Source: Phytoseiulus persimilis
Lineage: Eukaryota > Arthropoda > Arachnida > Mesostigmata > Phytoseiidae
Direction: 5' to 3'
Assembly: GCA_037576195.1 (NCBI GenBank)
Contig: CM075103.1
Span: forward strand, 9,362,001 to 9,426,000
Length of the DNA stretch: 64,000 nt
Below the pieces are notes generated by a model. The model saw only the letters and a program-made list of their open reading frames with translations. It was not told the origin of the DNA and made no database searches. Position 1 is the stretch's first letter. Each line of letters opens with the position of its first letter. This document shows, one piece after another, positions 40,704-52,949 of the stretch. Position numbers and translations under genes: made by a program.

Positions 40704-42857
40704 CTACAATCCGAAAGTGTAGAATCAGCGTCAAGAGGTGATCCAAACGCGACCGGCTCTCTTGAAGCTCGTGCAAGCAAATCGAGAGATCAGAACATTG
40801 AGGGAGCAATCTAGCACGTGTTGTTTTGTTTTAGTTTTCACTCTTTCCCCTCAGTTGAGGCGTGCAAATGATGAAGTGATCGTTGACGATCTCGCTCTCT
40901 GAGGCTGTGCGATTCTCAAGTCTCTACCGGCTCGTATTTCCGATTATCCCGCGGTCTTATATTGCGCGCGACTGTTGTGGTGACGTTCCCCCATAAACGA
41001 AGAGAGATATCCCACAACTTCACAGGAACTGAGGCACTGTCAACATGGCCGTGCCAGCAACCCGTGGTAATCTGCCCATCTCCTAGTCGTTCCACGGAGT
41101 GTGAGTTCTTTCCGCATTCTCGTCGTGGTATCGATGATCCCCTCTTTCTCTTCCTCAGTTGTGAAGGAGACCCTCTCGACTTATTTGAGACCTAAAATTA
41201 GTTTCATGACGCCTCAAATATCGGTGGCGAGACATTCTCCTTCGCGAGGAGACATCGGATGATCTGGTCCGCGTGGAAGAAGTCTGACCAACCTCGGAGA
41301 AGCTTAATAGAGGGCTCCACGAATGTGCTGTGTTGCCTTTCCAGACTCGATGTTGAGGCCCTGAAACGAGTGTTCGCCTGGATGTCGTCAGGAACATGAT
41401 CAAGCCACCAGCGATTCAGATGCCTTCCTCGAAGCATAAATCCTCCGGATTGAACCAGTGCCACGCGTTTGAAGGAGTGGAAGTCTCAAGTTAACAGTCC
41501 ATGGATTCACTCTCAGCTCCAGCCCGTACTCAATACGTCGTTCTCCACCGGAAGCTTGTTGCCGGGTTCAAATCAGCTCTGTCGCAGAGCTTCGAAGGGC
41601 GACATGGAAAGACCCGTTCGAAGTAAAGGGACATCGAGATATAATACCCTGTAAGACAGCATCCTGGCACTATCGGATTTCAATAGGAGGTAAACGCATT
41701 TTCAGAAATCACCCCCTCCCCCCCGCGCATGAGCTGGTTTCTGAGGATCTGAATGGTTCGACAGACAGAAATTCTCCCTCCAATGGAGAGTGGAATCTGA
41801 AACCTATGGCCTGCTATCACAGTTCTTGAGGGCTGGCGAGAAAGTGGAGCTGAAGGTGATGAAGGATCAGCTCCCAGCTGAAGGCGTCATCGCTCGACCT
41901 CAGATCTCTTATATGCGGTCTGATACGTGGACGGCGTCTGGCTTCCGAGGGGAACTCCTGTTCGTCCCCCATGTCCTCGGTTTTCCACCGGTTCTCAAAG
42001 ATCAACTCAACTCTCGAACTTAACGAGATAAAGCGCACCACTTACAGTTCGATTATTTTTTGAGGGACCCGAAGCAATCGGGATAAGAAACAAAGTAAAG
42101 AGAACGGACAACTGAGTCATTGGGGAGGAAAATATCCGAAAGCCACGAAGTTCGCTACCAGAAAGGACGAACGTCAAGGTCAGCTGTGATGCGTTCCATC
42201 GCCATCTATCCTGCGGTTAAAATGCGAATTCTGCCGCCGGCTCAGCGTGCGACCTGAAAATCTGTGGCGTACTGCCCTTGAAGGAATGTCAGCACCTGAA
42301 AACAGGAGGTTTTCAACACGGGATTGTTTGCCTTCATCCTGGCACGTGGAGTCCCTCCTCTATTTAGATTCTTGAACTCCCCCTGGTTCCAGCTCCTCGC
42401 TCTTCTGACTCTCTCAAGAAGCGTCGGACGAATCATCCCGCTTTTAGTCCAGAAAAGCGCGTAAATATCCATGCTTTCAACCACTGCGCAAGTGAGCCTG
42501 AATCTGTTGCTCTTTGAGATCCTGTTTTCTGGACGTGTGCCGCGCTGGTTGTCGACAGGGTCTGAGCTGAGCTCAAATCGACGCCGCGAACCTGACCAAA
42601 GCCAAGTGCCCACAACGTCTTCTGTCGCTTCCGCGTCACTATGGCAACCCCGTAAGCACAACGACGTTCGCTCCGCAGATCAGAGCTGCTGGCGAAGCCG
42701 TGGTTGTTGTTGGCCGTTCGTGCGTCCGTCATCGTGTCGGAGCTCGAGTGTTTTCGTTGTCGAAGTTCTCAGTTCCGGCCCGGATCCGTGAGTGAGTTGG
42801 ACGACTGCTATCGTGGTGGTGTACTCTAGAATTGCGAGTTGATTCTTGGGGCGAAGC
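40704..42857. other. Unassigned stretch upstream of NAF1 and of the four-helix gene
   Basis: No gene supported. A minus-strand frame at 41204-41464 (segment GRHLNRWWLDHVPDDI) and one at 42242-42530 look mildly protein-like but match nothing I know. Because neighbouring genes are frame-broken here, a real gene could be hidden. Confidence 0.35.
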
Positions 42858-45800
42858 ATGGGTTCCCGTTCAGTTCTCAACAAAACAACCAGCACTATAG
42901 ACAGCTCGAGGTTCCGCAAGAAGCAGAAATGGTACGGACCGACGACCGATCCTGGACAATGCGTACTTCACAAATTTGCAGAGAGGCAGCTATATCGCCG
43001 CTATCTACGCCCTGGTGAGTGATTTTCGAACAGTGAATCGGAGACGATAATCTTACTCGGATTGGGTTTTGCCTCCGCGTTTCTTGTCAGATGTTTGGAT
43101 TCGATACCTCCTCACTGGGCGAAAGAACAGTGGGAGACTCCGGGAAATAGATCGCTCTGCAAACCTACTTTTCCCTGTCTGTCAGATGGCTGGCACCGGG
43201 AGGCGCGCTATTTATCCATTTGTTCGCCATTGGAGCGGCGACCGGAGCCCAGTCGAGGAATTTCCGCTCCGTCGATGACGAAACTGTTGACAGCGTTTGA
43301 AGGACTCTAGCTCGAGGACTGGGCAGCCGCGACAGTGGCCTGAGCCGTTTCCAACGGTACCACATGCTCGGTCACCATTCATCAAACATATTCGTTTGGA
43401 GGAATATATATATTCTTTGAATAAGTCAAGAGGGGCCGTCGGACCCGACCTGAGAACGGTTCCAAGCCCCGGAGGCGAATTCGACATTTAATCATGGAAA
43501 TCATTCGGAGGATGGATCATTTCGGAGTTCAGAATCAGACTGTTCCTTCTGTTGGTTTGCTCCAGAAACCATGGCGAAAGCGGAGCGGCCTGGTCGAACA
43601 CACAGGATTTTGATGCGATTCTTTTCTTCGCTCTTTCTTCTGCTCTTTCGGAATGATGGTTCCATTGCATTTGACATCAAGCGATGCTTCAAAAGTTTTG
43701 CTCTGTCGCCACAGCGGAGATATGTGATGGCGGTACCGTCATCTGCGAAAGTGCAAAAGGTTTCCCATTTCATTCGGAGGCGTTCAAAGCGCTTTCAAGG
43801 GAACACCCGAGCATCAACTTTGACTGAAGCAAACAAAAGAAATCGAGGTGCGGTGTGGATGCAGAGCTCTTGGGGAGCGCAGCGATACGGAAGATTGTTG
43901 CAGCTTTGCAGAGTTCTCCTCCTTCGATGAGGGAAGCTCTGAGATTCCGCTTGGTTCGGATAAACGAGACACTGTCGGCACAATCGGAACCGCTCAGCTT
44001 GAATTTCGGGAAAGAGGTCACGTAACGTTTGTTTTCCCCGCTGAGGCCGGATCTGGGCATTCAAGCCCTTCCATGGGAAACACGCGAAGATCTCGTGTGG
44101 CATTTTCATGCGCAGCCGGACCCAAATCGAGATTATTCGGGCACAGGCCCAGGGTGAAAGTTCCGGCGACCCGCGCAAAGTTGCCGGGAGACGCCCTCAC
44201 CGCGATCCGTGAACACTCCCATGGAATGGATTTTCGAAAGTTAATCTCTCCGACTCGATCGAACGGGCCTGCTTGTTAAGGAAAGATTCATTCCACTTCA
44301 TTCAGGGTCTGCTCGTGCGGTTGCTCCGATTGAACCATCAGAGTTCCTCCGCCATAGTAGGATTCCAATTGGCACATTCCTCGGGGATGATCGATGCATC
44401 CAGAGTTGGAAGCCGACGAAATGACTCACTGGTCAGCGCCGCTGCACCGATCCCGCGGATTTGCATCGGGGCCTGATTGACTTGAGACCAGGGACTCCTC
44501 GCGCCGCAGGATAGAAAAGCCCCTCGCGGAGAGGTGGGACGAGGATGAAGAGTAATCAGGCGCGACGCATTCAGGACTCGACTCGAGTTCCAGTTTTTCT
44601 CTGCACAGAAAGATTCTCGTTCTGAGATTTTCATCCACCCGACCGAAGGGATGAGCCTGCCCGCTGAGTTGTTCGGAGTGACTCCCGATTCCCATGGCAA
44701 CTCGCGGCAGAGCACATTCTGACGCCTCACGCAAATAAGGAAAAGCTTCCGGCCGTGTCATCGACCCATCACAGAACGCCGGGCATGCTTCGTATCATCG
44801 AAGCATAAACTCAGCCATGGGATTCCTCTATGATGGGAGCTGACACCAGCATCGACGGCGAATTCCTACGTGGGAGGGAACCCTGAATTTCATGGAGATC
44901 GAACGCGTTCGAGCCCAGTCTGTCGTCGTTCCGTTTATGCATCGATCATCGTCCGGCAGCACCGAAGTATCACTCATGGGTTCCCTCGAAGATTCCGGGA
45001 GTTCGAACATGAGCTACTTCGAACTTTGGGCTCAGTTTGCCGAACCCCATCTCCGTTTCTCCCTTGTCTCGAACGGTGCGCCGCACTGGTCTGCAGACTG
45101 AAACCGTTCGCCATGGAGCATCGTTGCCAGCTCGTATCATCCTGCTTAGTGCTAAATTGTGTCCGCTGGGCTCATGACTCCACCTGATTCAGCGTTCGTT
45201 GGAGTGAACGTCTGAAAGAATGATTTGAATGTTCTTCTTATGCTCTCGCATACATGCCTCAGATCCGAGAACATGTCAGTTATGAACGACACGAATTACA
45301 GGAACGATCCGGGGGGAGGATAGAGAGAGATCCCGAATGCCTCTGAAATACTTGCTCTTCGTCGTTGAAAACTCCTGCTCAGTAACGTGCGGTGCGTGAT
45401 CCTTGGAGTGCAATAGAATGGTCATTGATCCAGTCGGCGGAACGACAATGAGGAATGAGAGCAGTGGTCACAGGCATCGCATGTGTCGATGACTTCATCT
45501 CACTGATCGCTCATGGATCCGGAGAAGAGCTGCCTATCGATCGTTTTGAACATTCATCATCCGCTTCTTGCTCATGTATCACAGACAAAGCCTTCAGAGG
45601 CTTCACGAGAATTCTAATACCTCTCAGAATGACAAGAAGTGGCAATATCTGTTCGCTCAGTCGGGTGTCTGACTAGAGCTCTATGAGAAATCTCAACGAG
45701 GAAATGTTCGCCGTTTCCTCGAGGTAACAAGCGAACACGAATTGCGGGATCCGAAAACACATGGATTCCTCCAAGAATGCACAAACGCGACATGACTCGA

Positions 45801-47541
45801 TTGCTGCATCGAGAATTTCGTCGACTCCGTAGCTCCACCCCGGCACTGCTTCGTAATTCCAGGAGAGATGCGAATTGTTCGAATTGTGAATTGGTTGTGG
45901 TTGGTTTTATGGCCCTCGAACAGATATTCTTTCCAATGTCAGTGTTCCTCTGGATGATTTTCCGGACCGAATTCGAGCGATCCATCAAATACAAAGAGCC
46001 CACTGAGAGTTTAAACGCGTCATATTACCGAGTCATTATCTCGACACGATTTGCGGTCCATATATTTCGGGCAACTTCCGCCAGTGTGCGCCGCTCGCAC
46101 TTATCGGGGACAGTATAGTAATTAACTTTCCTTCCAGGTGGAGTGCATATTCATGATTTGTCTGGTGATATTCGACATCTACTGCTTAGCTGAGGCATCG
46201 CCGGGATCTCGGCACTTCCGATATTTCGGAATCAGCTTCCTTTCGTCGTACAGCGGGAACCAGCATGGTGGGTCTTTCTGCTCTCGTGGACCGCGCGATC
46301 TCTGCCCCTTCGAGACGAGTTTCGTGCACGATACATGCTTTATGACACGTTCGATCCGGGTTCATTGAGGAACAGCCCGCAGCACGCAAGTGATAATGAC
46401 ATGTACCTCCAAAGGAGATTAGTCTGAGCCATTTCTTTTGTATTCCAGTCCGCAATCTCCTGATCACGGTTTCGGTGTTTTCGTTCGTTGGCGCGATGTT
46501 CCTTCTGGTGACTTCGGCTCAGATTATCTCGGCTCTCCGGAAAGAACAAGAAGCACGTTTCAGACCATGGCTCTACTCTATGGCCGGGTTTACCATTTGG
46601 AGGTTCTGCGCGATAATATTCCGCTCCATCGCCAACGTGAGTTCGCGAATCTCATCAGTTGTCTGCGATTTTCTGACCATTTAAGAGCTTTAGAAGCGCG
46701 GATCGAGTTCAGCTCGCACGATGATAACTTCGCATGCGGACCGTGAACAGCGCGGTCGGTTCTCACAGACACGCGATACCATGACACGTCGGGCTCCATG
46801 GTTTACTCTATCCTTTTGAAGCCAATATTCCTGGCCGTTTGAGATGAGCGTGCCTAGAGTACCTTCGAATCGAAGCTCGCCGGGAAGAAAAAAACGTCGG
46901 TCAGGCGCTCTCGAAAAATCGTTTTCAAGCCTATAAACATCCGAGACTGACTCGCGGCGTTTCGGACGGGGACCGCTGCAGATGCGATCCTTCCGCCGAA
47001 GCGAACCTCGATTCCTTGTAGTAGGTCTCGTGCACCGTCACGCTGGAGCGCTAACGATTGCTTTTGCCTTTCTTGAAGGATTTGTATTACGCCTACCACA
47101 TACTCAGGCTCCTGATCTGGATCGTCTCATAGCCGGGAACGGTGTTCTCCTACCTAGTCGTGCTTTTTCCAATTACCAGGAACTCTCGATATCACTCGTC
47201 TCGAGGACCTGGCGCGAAAGCAAGGTGAGCTCCACGAAAATCCGCCGATGCGGCAACAGCTGAACTCGCAATCACCAGGAGCAGTTGCTGCATCAATCGA
47301 AGGTCTCGTATGTTTTCCTAACGGCTTTTCCTCTCCACAGATGGGAGGAATAGCACCTAGCGTCTCGCGGTCGGTGTCGCACAATAGTCTAGGACACCCT
47401 TCAAGGAATGCATCGGTGCACAATTTCTTCGTTCTAAGTCGAACTACAGTATCGGAGCGGCCAAGAAGCACAATCCGTGTCATCTGTGCCGATGCGACAG
47501 CTTTCGGTAGAGTCGGCAATCGATGGAACGATGTGAGATAG
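42858..47541 (+). CDS. Four-helix membrane protein of a conserved arthropod family (DUF7027-like), frame-broken
   Basis: Exon 1 (about 42858-43014) ends in ILDNAYFTNLQRGSYIAAIYAL. After a 3.1-kb intron come 46138-46267 (FMICLVIFDIYCLAEASPGS), 46449-46636 (VRNLLITVSVFSFVGAMFLL, then ALRKEQEARFRPWLYSMAGF), 47079-47224 (DLYYAYHILRLLIWIV, then LDITRLEDLARKQ) and probably 47341-47541. Phases agree at the first three junctions. Four hydrophobic helices and the LEDLA motif before a polar tail match an insect/arthropod family of small tetraspan proteins whose function is unknown; the family label is from memory of its sequence pattern. The frame is lost in exon 1 near 42941 and in exon 4 near 47130 (TAG) and 47165, each explicable by a single base. 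The final exon is the least certain, because the phase into it depends on those breaks. Confidence 0.6.
43015..46137. other. Large first intron of the four-helix gene
   Basis: Between a GTGAGT donor at 43015 and a TTCCTTCCAG acceptor at 46137. It contains plus-strand frames such as 44892-45101 that look protein-like but cannot be connected; nothing else was recognised. Confidence 0.4.
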
Positions 47542-50500
47542 ACACTCGTTGAATTGATTTGGAGGTTCGACGCAGGACCAGACAGACCCAACCGGACTGA
47601 TAGAGCCGAGAGGAAGACACGGACGAACGCTACCGGGTACGGGTAGATAGATCTCGATATTATGTTTGCGAAGGTCAACATTCCCTGAGCGGAGAAGTCT
47701 TGTGAGCGTTGACAGTCATGTGTGGCAGATTTATTTTCTTATTCGCCCGTTTGTCGTCGTGTCGGTCGGTGGCCAGGCCACCAAGCGGACCGAGCCGTCG
47801 GCGGCCCCGATACTGATTGAATATCTCTATTAGGAGCTTGCGCCAACGTTTTCCGTCGGACAGTTCTCAATTTAAGGTCCGGACAGGAACCCAGGACGCG
47901 CGGAAACGACTTTCGCAAGTGCCCGGTCGCGAGACGCCCTGCGGATCTCGGACTGCTTTCCGTGAAAATCGAATCGAGTTCTAGGGTTCGGTTGCGAAAC
48001 GTGGATTTTCTGCATTCTGTAACGGGGATAACTTGGTCAGTTTAGTCTTGTGGGGAAGGGCAAGGGTGGGTGATGATGTGCTTCGGTTTGTTTGTTGTGC
48101 GGCGTGTGCTGTGCTTGAGTGCGTTTGTTCATGAAAGTGTGTCGACCGACAGCGGCCATCATCGCCGCCACCAACGAGCGAGAAAAGTTTGCATTCGATT
48201 ACTTCATTCCGACGGGGAACTGTCAACATGCCTGCAGCCAACCAGCCGGCGGACGTACTGCCAGAAAGACCCCTTGAGTGATTTCCCCGTAGTTTTGTCG
48301 GATCATCAGCATTTTTGTGGGAACAGTTCGATTTTTCTCGAAGCCGTAAGTCATTGATGGCGGAGTCGGACGATGGGCCCGCGAAGTCGTTGAGGATGCC
48401 ACTAGGCCTCCAAAACGCGGCGTACTCGCACTAAATTCAGTTGGGTAACTCTTCTTCGAATCACTCCCGAACGTCTCGTGGACTTCCCTGAAGTGTGAAG
48501 CAGGTAACGAAGAACGGGTTCGCCGATCTTCTCCCAGCTGATAGAGAGCCATCATGAGCAATGGCCGGTTGGCGGCTCAGCTGGGACACTGTGCAAAGCT
48601 AACACGGCTCCGAGAACCAAAGTATACTTAGGGTTGAAGAACCTCTCCTCCGCCAGAGGCGCGGCGAGCCGCTTATAAATAACTAAACAGACTTGATCCG
48701 GAGATCGATTCTATATCTAGATATTCTTGAATCCCGGAGGAATAAAGCATATATTTGTTAGGAGCGCCCTCTCATCCTCTGCAGCAGAGCTTTGAGCCTC
48801 CGCGAACGCGTTGCGATTATCAACATATCTGTATCTGCATTTCCCACTCAATGAACAGGCATCAGCACGCTTGGAGCGTTTCACGCATTCGAGGATACTT
48901 CCCTTCCTCAGTAATTTCACTTGCGTACAGTTATGCAGAATGGAAGAAACATGCCGGGATTCGAGGGGATCATATCCAGATGAAATTTCTGCAAAGTTTA
49001 TTTCAAGAGGAGTACAGCCGCTCTCCTAACTACTGTCGCTTCGCATTCGGGTATTCCCTTCCAATCAATCATTAGTGAGTTTGGATCCAGAATCCAACGC
49101 GCCCTCTGAACATCCTAAAGTCGGTCGATATGGGTCGAGGTGATTATGTTCATTGATCACAGGCATATTTACAAAGTGGTGTAGTTTGAGTACAGCAATT
49201 CTTATTCCATACAATAGATCTGGTACAGTGTCAAAGTTCAACAACTGATTCGTGTGTTTCGTTTCGACCTGTCCGCTTTGGGCCTGAGTCGCCAGAAGGC
49301 GCCACCTGATTGCCCGCGGCGTGCTGGCCGAAGCAGATTCTTCTGCGTTATTCGTCGTCGGACGTCTTGGCTGCCTCAATGTTATCGCCATTCGCCAGCC
49401 CAATCTTCATTTCCAGCTTCTTATCGTTCCTCTGAACATCTGCTTCCTCGCCGAGAATCCCTCGAAGTAGCAAAACCAACAATAATGTCGTCGATTCATT
49501 GGTCGTCTGTCCTCATATAGGAGCATCCGCTCCTCCAACTTTTGGTGATGAGAGGATCCACTGCTTCAATCGTGGTTAGAGCCACATAGTTTATAAACCT
49601 ATTCGTTTCGAAACGCTATCCTCGTAACATCCTACATGGAGCTTAATTCGTGATACTCGTGTCTACCACGGTATATAGTATCCTGACCGACAAATAGATG
49701 AACAATATGGAATGGGGGCAGAAGGGTATGAACGAGCGTTGGGGAAGGGTGATGCATTTTCTGTTCGACTCTAGTAAAATATCACTTGCCCTGAACTAGT
49801 TGTGGCTCAGTTGTTGCTCAACAACATGACATTCAAAGTCGACTGTCGATATCGTCTCGCGCGGAAAGGTGACGGAAACCTTCCTCTCTCTGCTTGAGTA
49901 ACTAATGAGTAACTAGTGCGAGTACCGAAGGAATAGCATTCATACGGAATCTTACAACACGTGAGAAATCATGATACCAAGTCAACGCCATCGACATGAA
50001 AGTACGGATCAAGCGACGCGGTAACGATTCAATGTATTGTCATTGTTAGCTTTCAGTGGCCTTGTCACGCCGAAACCCTCTTCGGGGACAGGCGTGAACG
50101 GAATTCCCGAACACAAACACACTGATTCTCTCAGAGTCTGAGACTCGGAGTGAGATAAACGAAGTGCTGAGGCTGCCATATTTTGTTTTTCGGAGCTCGT
50201 TCATCCGAAGAAGGGCTGAAGCTGACCATGATAGAGTCATCATCTAGGTTCGGGGAGGCAATTCAAACTACAGCAAAAGTAATAGTAGAGATGGATTCGA
50301 ACTTCGAGTGTTGTAATCATTCTCTCATGCGATTGAAACTTGTGATGAGGCGAGCCGCTTCGATCAAGGCGTTACGGACCTGGAGGCGAATCACACTCGA
50401 ATCAGAAGAAAAACGGGGCATTCTAATAAACGGAAACGCGCAAGACGAGCTAAATCGATCGAATCATCGGGATCGAGATTCGTTTTCGAGTCTATTATCT

Positions 50501-52841
50501 TTGAATTTTCTTTCCTGAAGGGAGCGGCGAGAGGGCAAGGACCACCTCTTACTTATAAGCCGACCGCGCCGTTTTGTAAATCGCAGATTCAATCTAAGCC
50601 TAAAGGTGCCGTCGCCCTCGTCGTTTCTATCTAATATCTTCCTCCTTCGACCCGGCCTCTGGTTCGCTTCCACTGAGCGTGTCCTCCGTCACAGGACACG
50701 TCTCCTGCAAGGCCCAACGCTACATCCAAAGGTTGCCAGTATTTTTCATTTATAGCTCGAACAGCTAAAACCAAAGAAATTGCTGTGATCCGTTGATTTC
50801 CCTCAAGATTCTCTATTGGCGGGATATTGGATCCTTGAGAGCCCGAATTGTCTCCTTCCCTTCCCCTGACCATCTTCTTGCGATCCACACGATCTGAGTC
50901 GTAACTACCGATTCTCCCCTCAAGATTGCGAAACGATAAAACACTGTCCTCCCGGGCTGGCTTCAGAGGTACGAGGTTTCGTGAGGAGAAAAGTTCGGAG
51001 AAACGTCCCGCTCTCGATCATGCACACGCTCAAGATCAAATCGGCGATCACTCAACTACCGTCAGTCGTTCATCCATCGATGGATCAGTCGGATTCAGCC
51101 GCTCGGATTGATCACTCATTCAGTTCCCAGGTTGCATCGACTTACCAACGAAACCGGAGCAACGTGGCGTCGTATACCATTCATATTAAGCCTACTCTAT
51201 ACGGACAAAAACTCTGGTATATTCTCATCATCGATAATAACGTTCCAAACTGGTCGTCGTCTGCCCGCACCACGCTTCCGCAGGTGGTGAGCGAGAGCGA
51301 CAGCAGCATTGATGCATTCAGGGTTCCAGTTTTGCTTTGTATAATCCTCAGGTGCCGATAAGTAATTCGTTTTGCACTCGTTATGTAGAGTTGTCATAAT
51401 TGTCGTCATATTCGTTATCGTCCTCCACATTCGTCCTCTTGAACAGTCGTCGCCTCCTTTCATTGGAGGCGATAGGTCACCCTCTGCCGAAATTCCGCGA
51501 CCGGGATTCGTGTGACAGTCGTCCTTGATATCGAGTCGATCCTTGGTATTGTCTCGGTGTTTCCTTCGGTGGCATCGGACCAGAGCTTACTTACTTGAGA
51601 GAGTCAGTTTGCTCAAAGGTTCGGAAGGGTTTCAAGTGTGTGGGAATATTATTCGAATATCCTAGAATGAATATGATGCTGCTCCGTCTGTTCCTCTATA
51701 CATTCCCGTGACGATTCTCGTCGCCGAGGACTGCTTGGCATCGTTCGTAGCTCTCTGAAGAGGGTGATGCGTCTGCTTCGCTCAAGCATTGAAAGAAGAG
51801 AGTAAATGTACAGGTTCCTCCGAAGACTTGCTGATTTCGGAAGTGGTTTCGTCGAGGGGCGGGATGGGATTTCATGAGTGTGCTGGTCGACGTATCTGCA
51901 ACAGGTTCCACGTATCTGTGCCGGTGTCCGGTTTCCGGGGTCGGAGGAGTGCATCTGCGTGAGCTGCTCTCGGGCACAGGCATCGGGATCACTCCAGCAA
52001 CCACGACAGTCAGACGAATGCGCTGAGGGAAGTGTTACCTCGCTTAGAAGTGTTGGTCGTGTGGATTTCCCGATCCCTCGCCTCCGGAGAGTCTCCTGAG
52101 TGACTCGACGACTTGTGACAATCAAGCAGTGAGCCAGACAACCGGTAACTGGATGCTTGGCAAGCATTCTAACTCGAAAGGGCTGTTGCTAGAGAACCGA
52201 AGCCGTGGCCAAAGTTCTTCACTCCACAGTTATGCAGATGTTGGCGCAGCTGTGCGGGCTGCTAGTTGTGACAGTCGCGAGGAGGGGCGTCAGGAAGGGT
52301 TGGCCGGCCGTGGTAGCCGCCTGTAGCCTTTCTGGTCGCGACGGAGGCGCAACTTCAGAAAACGATGAGAGGAACACCGGTGGCGCCAGCGGGTGTCGTC
52401 GAAAGGCGTTGGGACTGTCGCGACGCGACTAGAATGAACAGCTTATGTAACGAGGCGGTAAGTAGTGCAGAACTCGCTTCCAGGTGAAATTCGGGCTCAC
52501 AAACAGAGAATGCAGAGCCGTCCAAGCCGCGCAGGCAGCGGGAGCTTCTTCTCCTCGGAATTTCCTCTCCTGAGACAAAATGTTTCCCAAAGCTGAGTTC
52601 ACTTCACAATGGCTCACTCGTTTGCTCGACCGCCTGCCCGCTCGCCTACTACTTCCTCTCCCCCTCCGTGCAGTAGAGTGCTGACGTAGAGGATGTTCGG
52701 AATTCTTCGCTCGCTGTCAATAATGGTAAATGTACTCTGTATCACCACTTGTTGAGGGGTCCAAGTTGCTTGCTTGCTCACTCGCAGGCGTTCTGAGGGC
52801 TTCCATCCCGGAGGAGTTCGCGGCTCAAGCGGTTCCTTGTT
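47542..52841. other. Unassigned 5.3-kb stretch
   Basis: No gene supported on either strand. A minus-strand frame at 51649-52167 contains several cysteines but no recognisable pattern or flanking splice sites. Confidence 0.45.
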
Positions 52842-52847
52842 TTTAAT
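52842..52847 (-). promoter_or_regulatory. Possible poly(A) signal (ATTAAA) of the Fife-type gene
   Basis: Minus-strand ATTAAA about 100 bases beyond the stop codon at 52950. Confidence 0.3.
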
Positions 52848-52949
52848 GGCAGAGATGCGCAAGAAAAAGACCCCTCAGTAGACCGCGAGCAACCGTGGCG
52901 GTTGCTGGAAGGCCGAAGTTAGATACATTTACCATCATGTGTCTAAATG

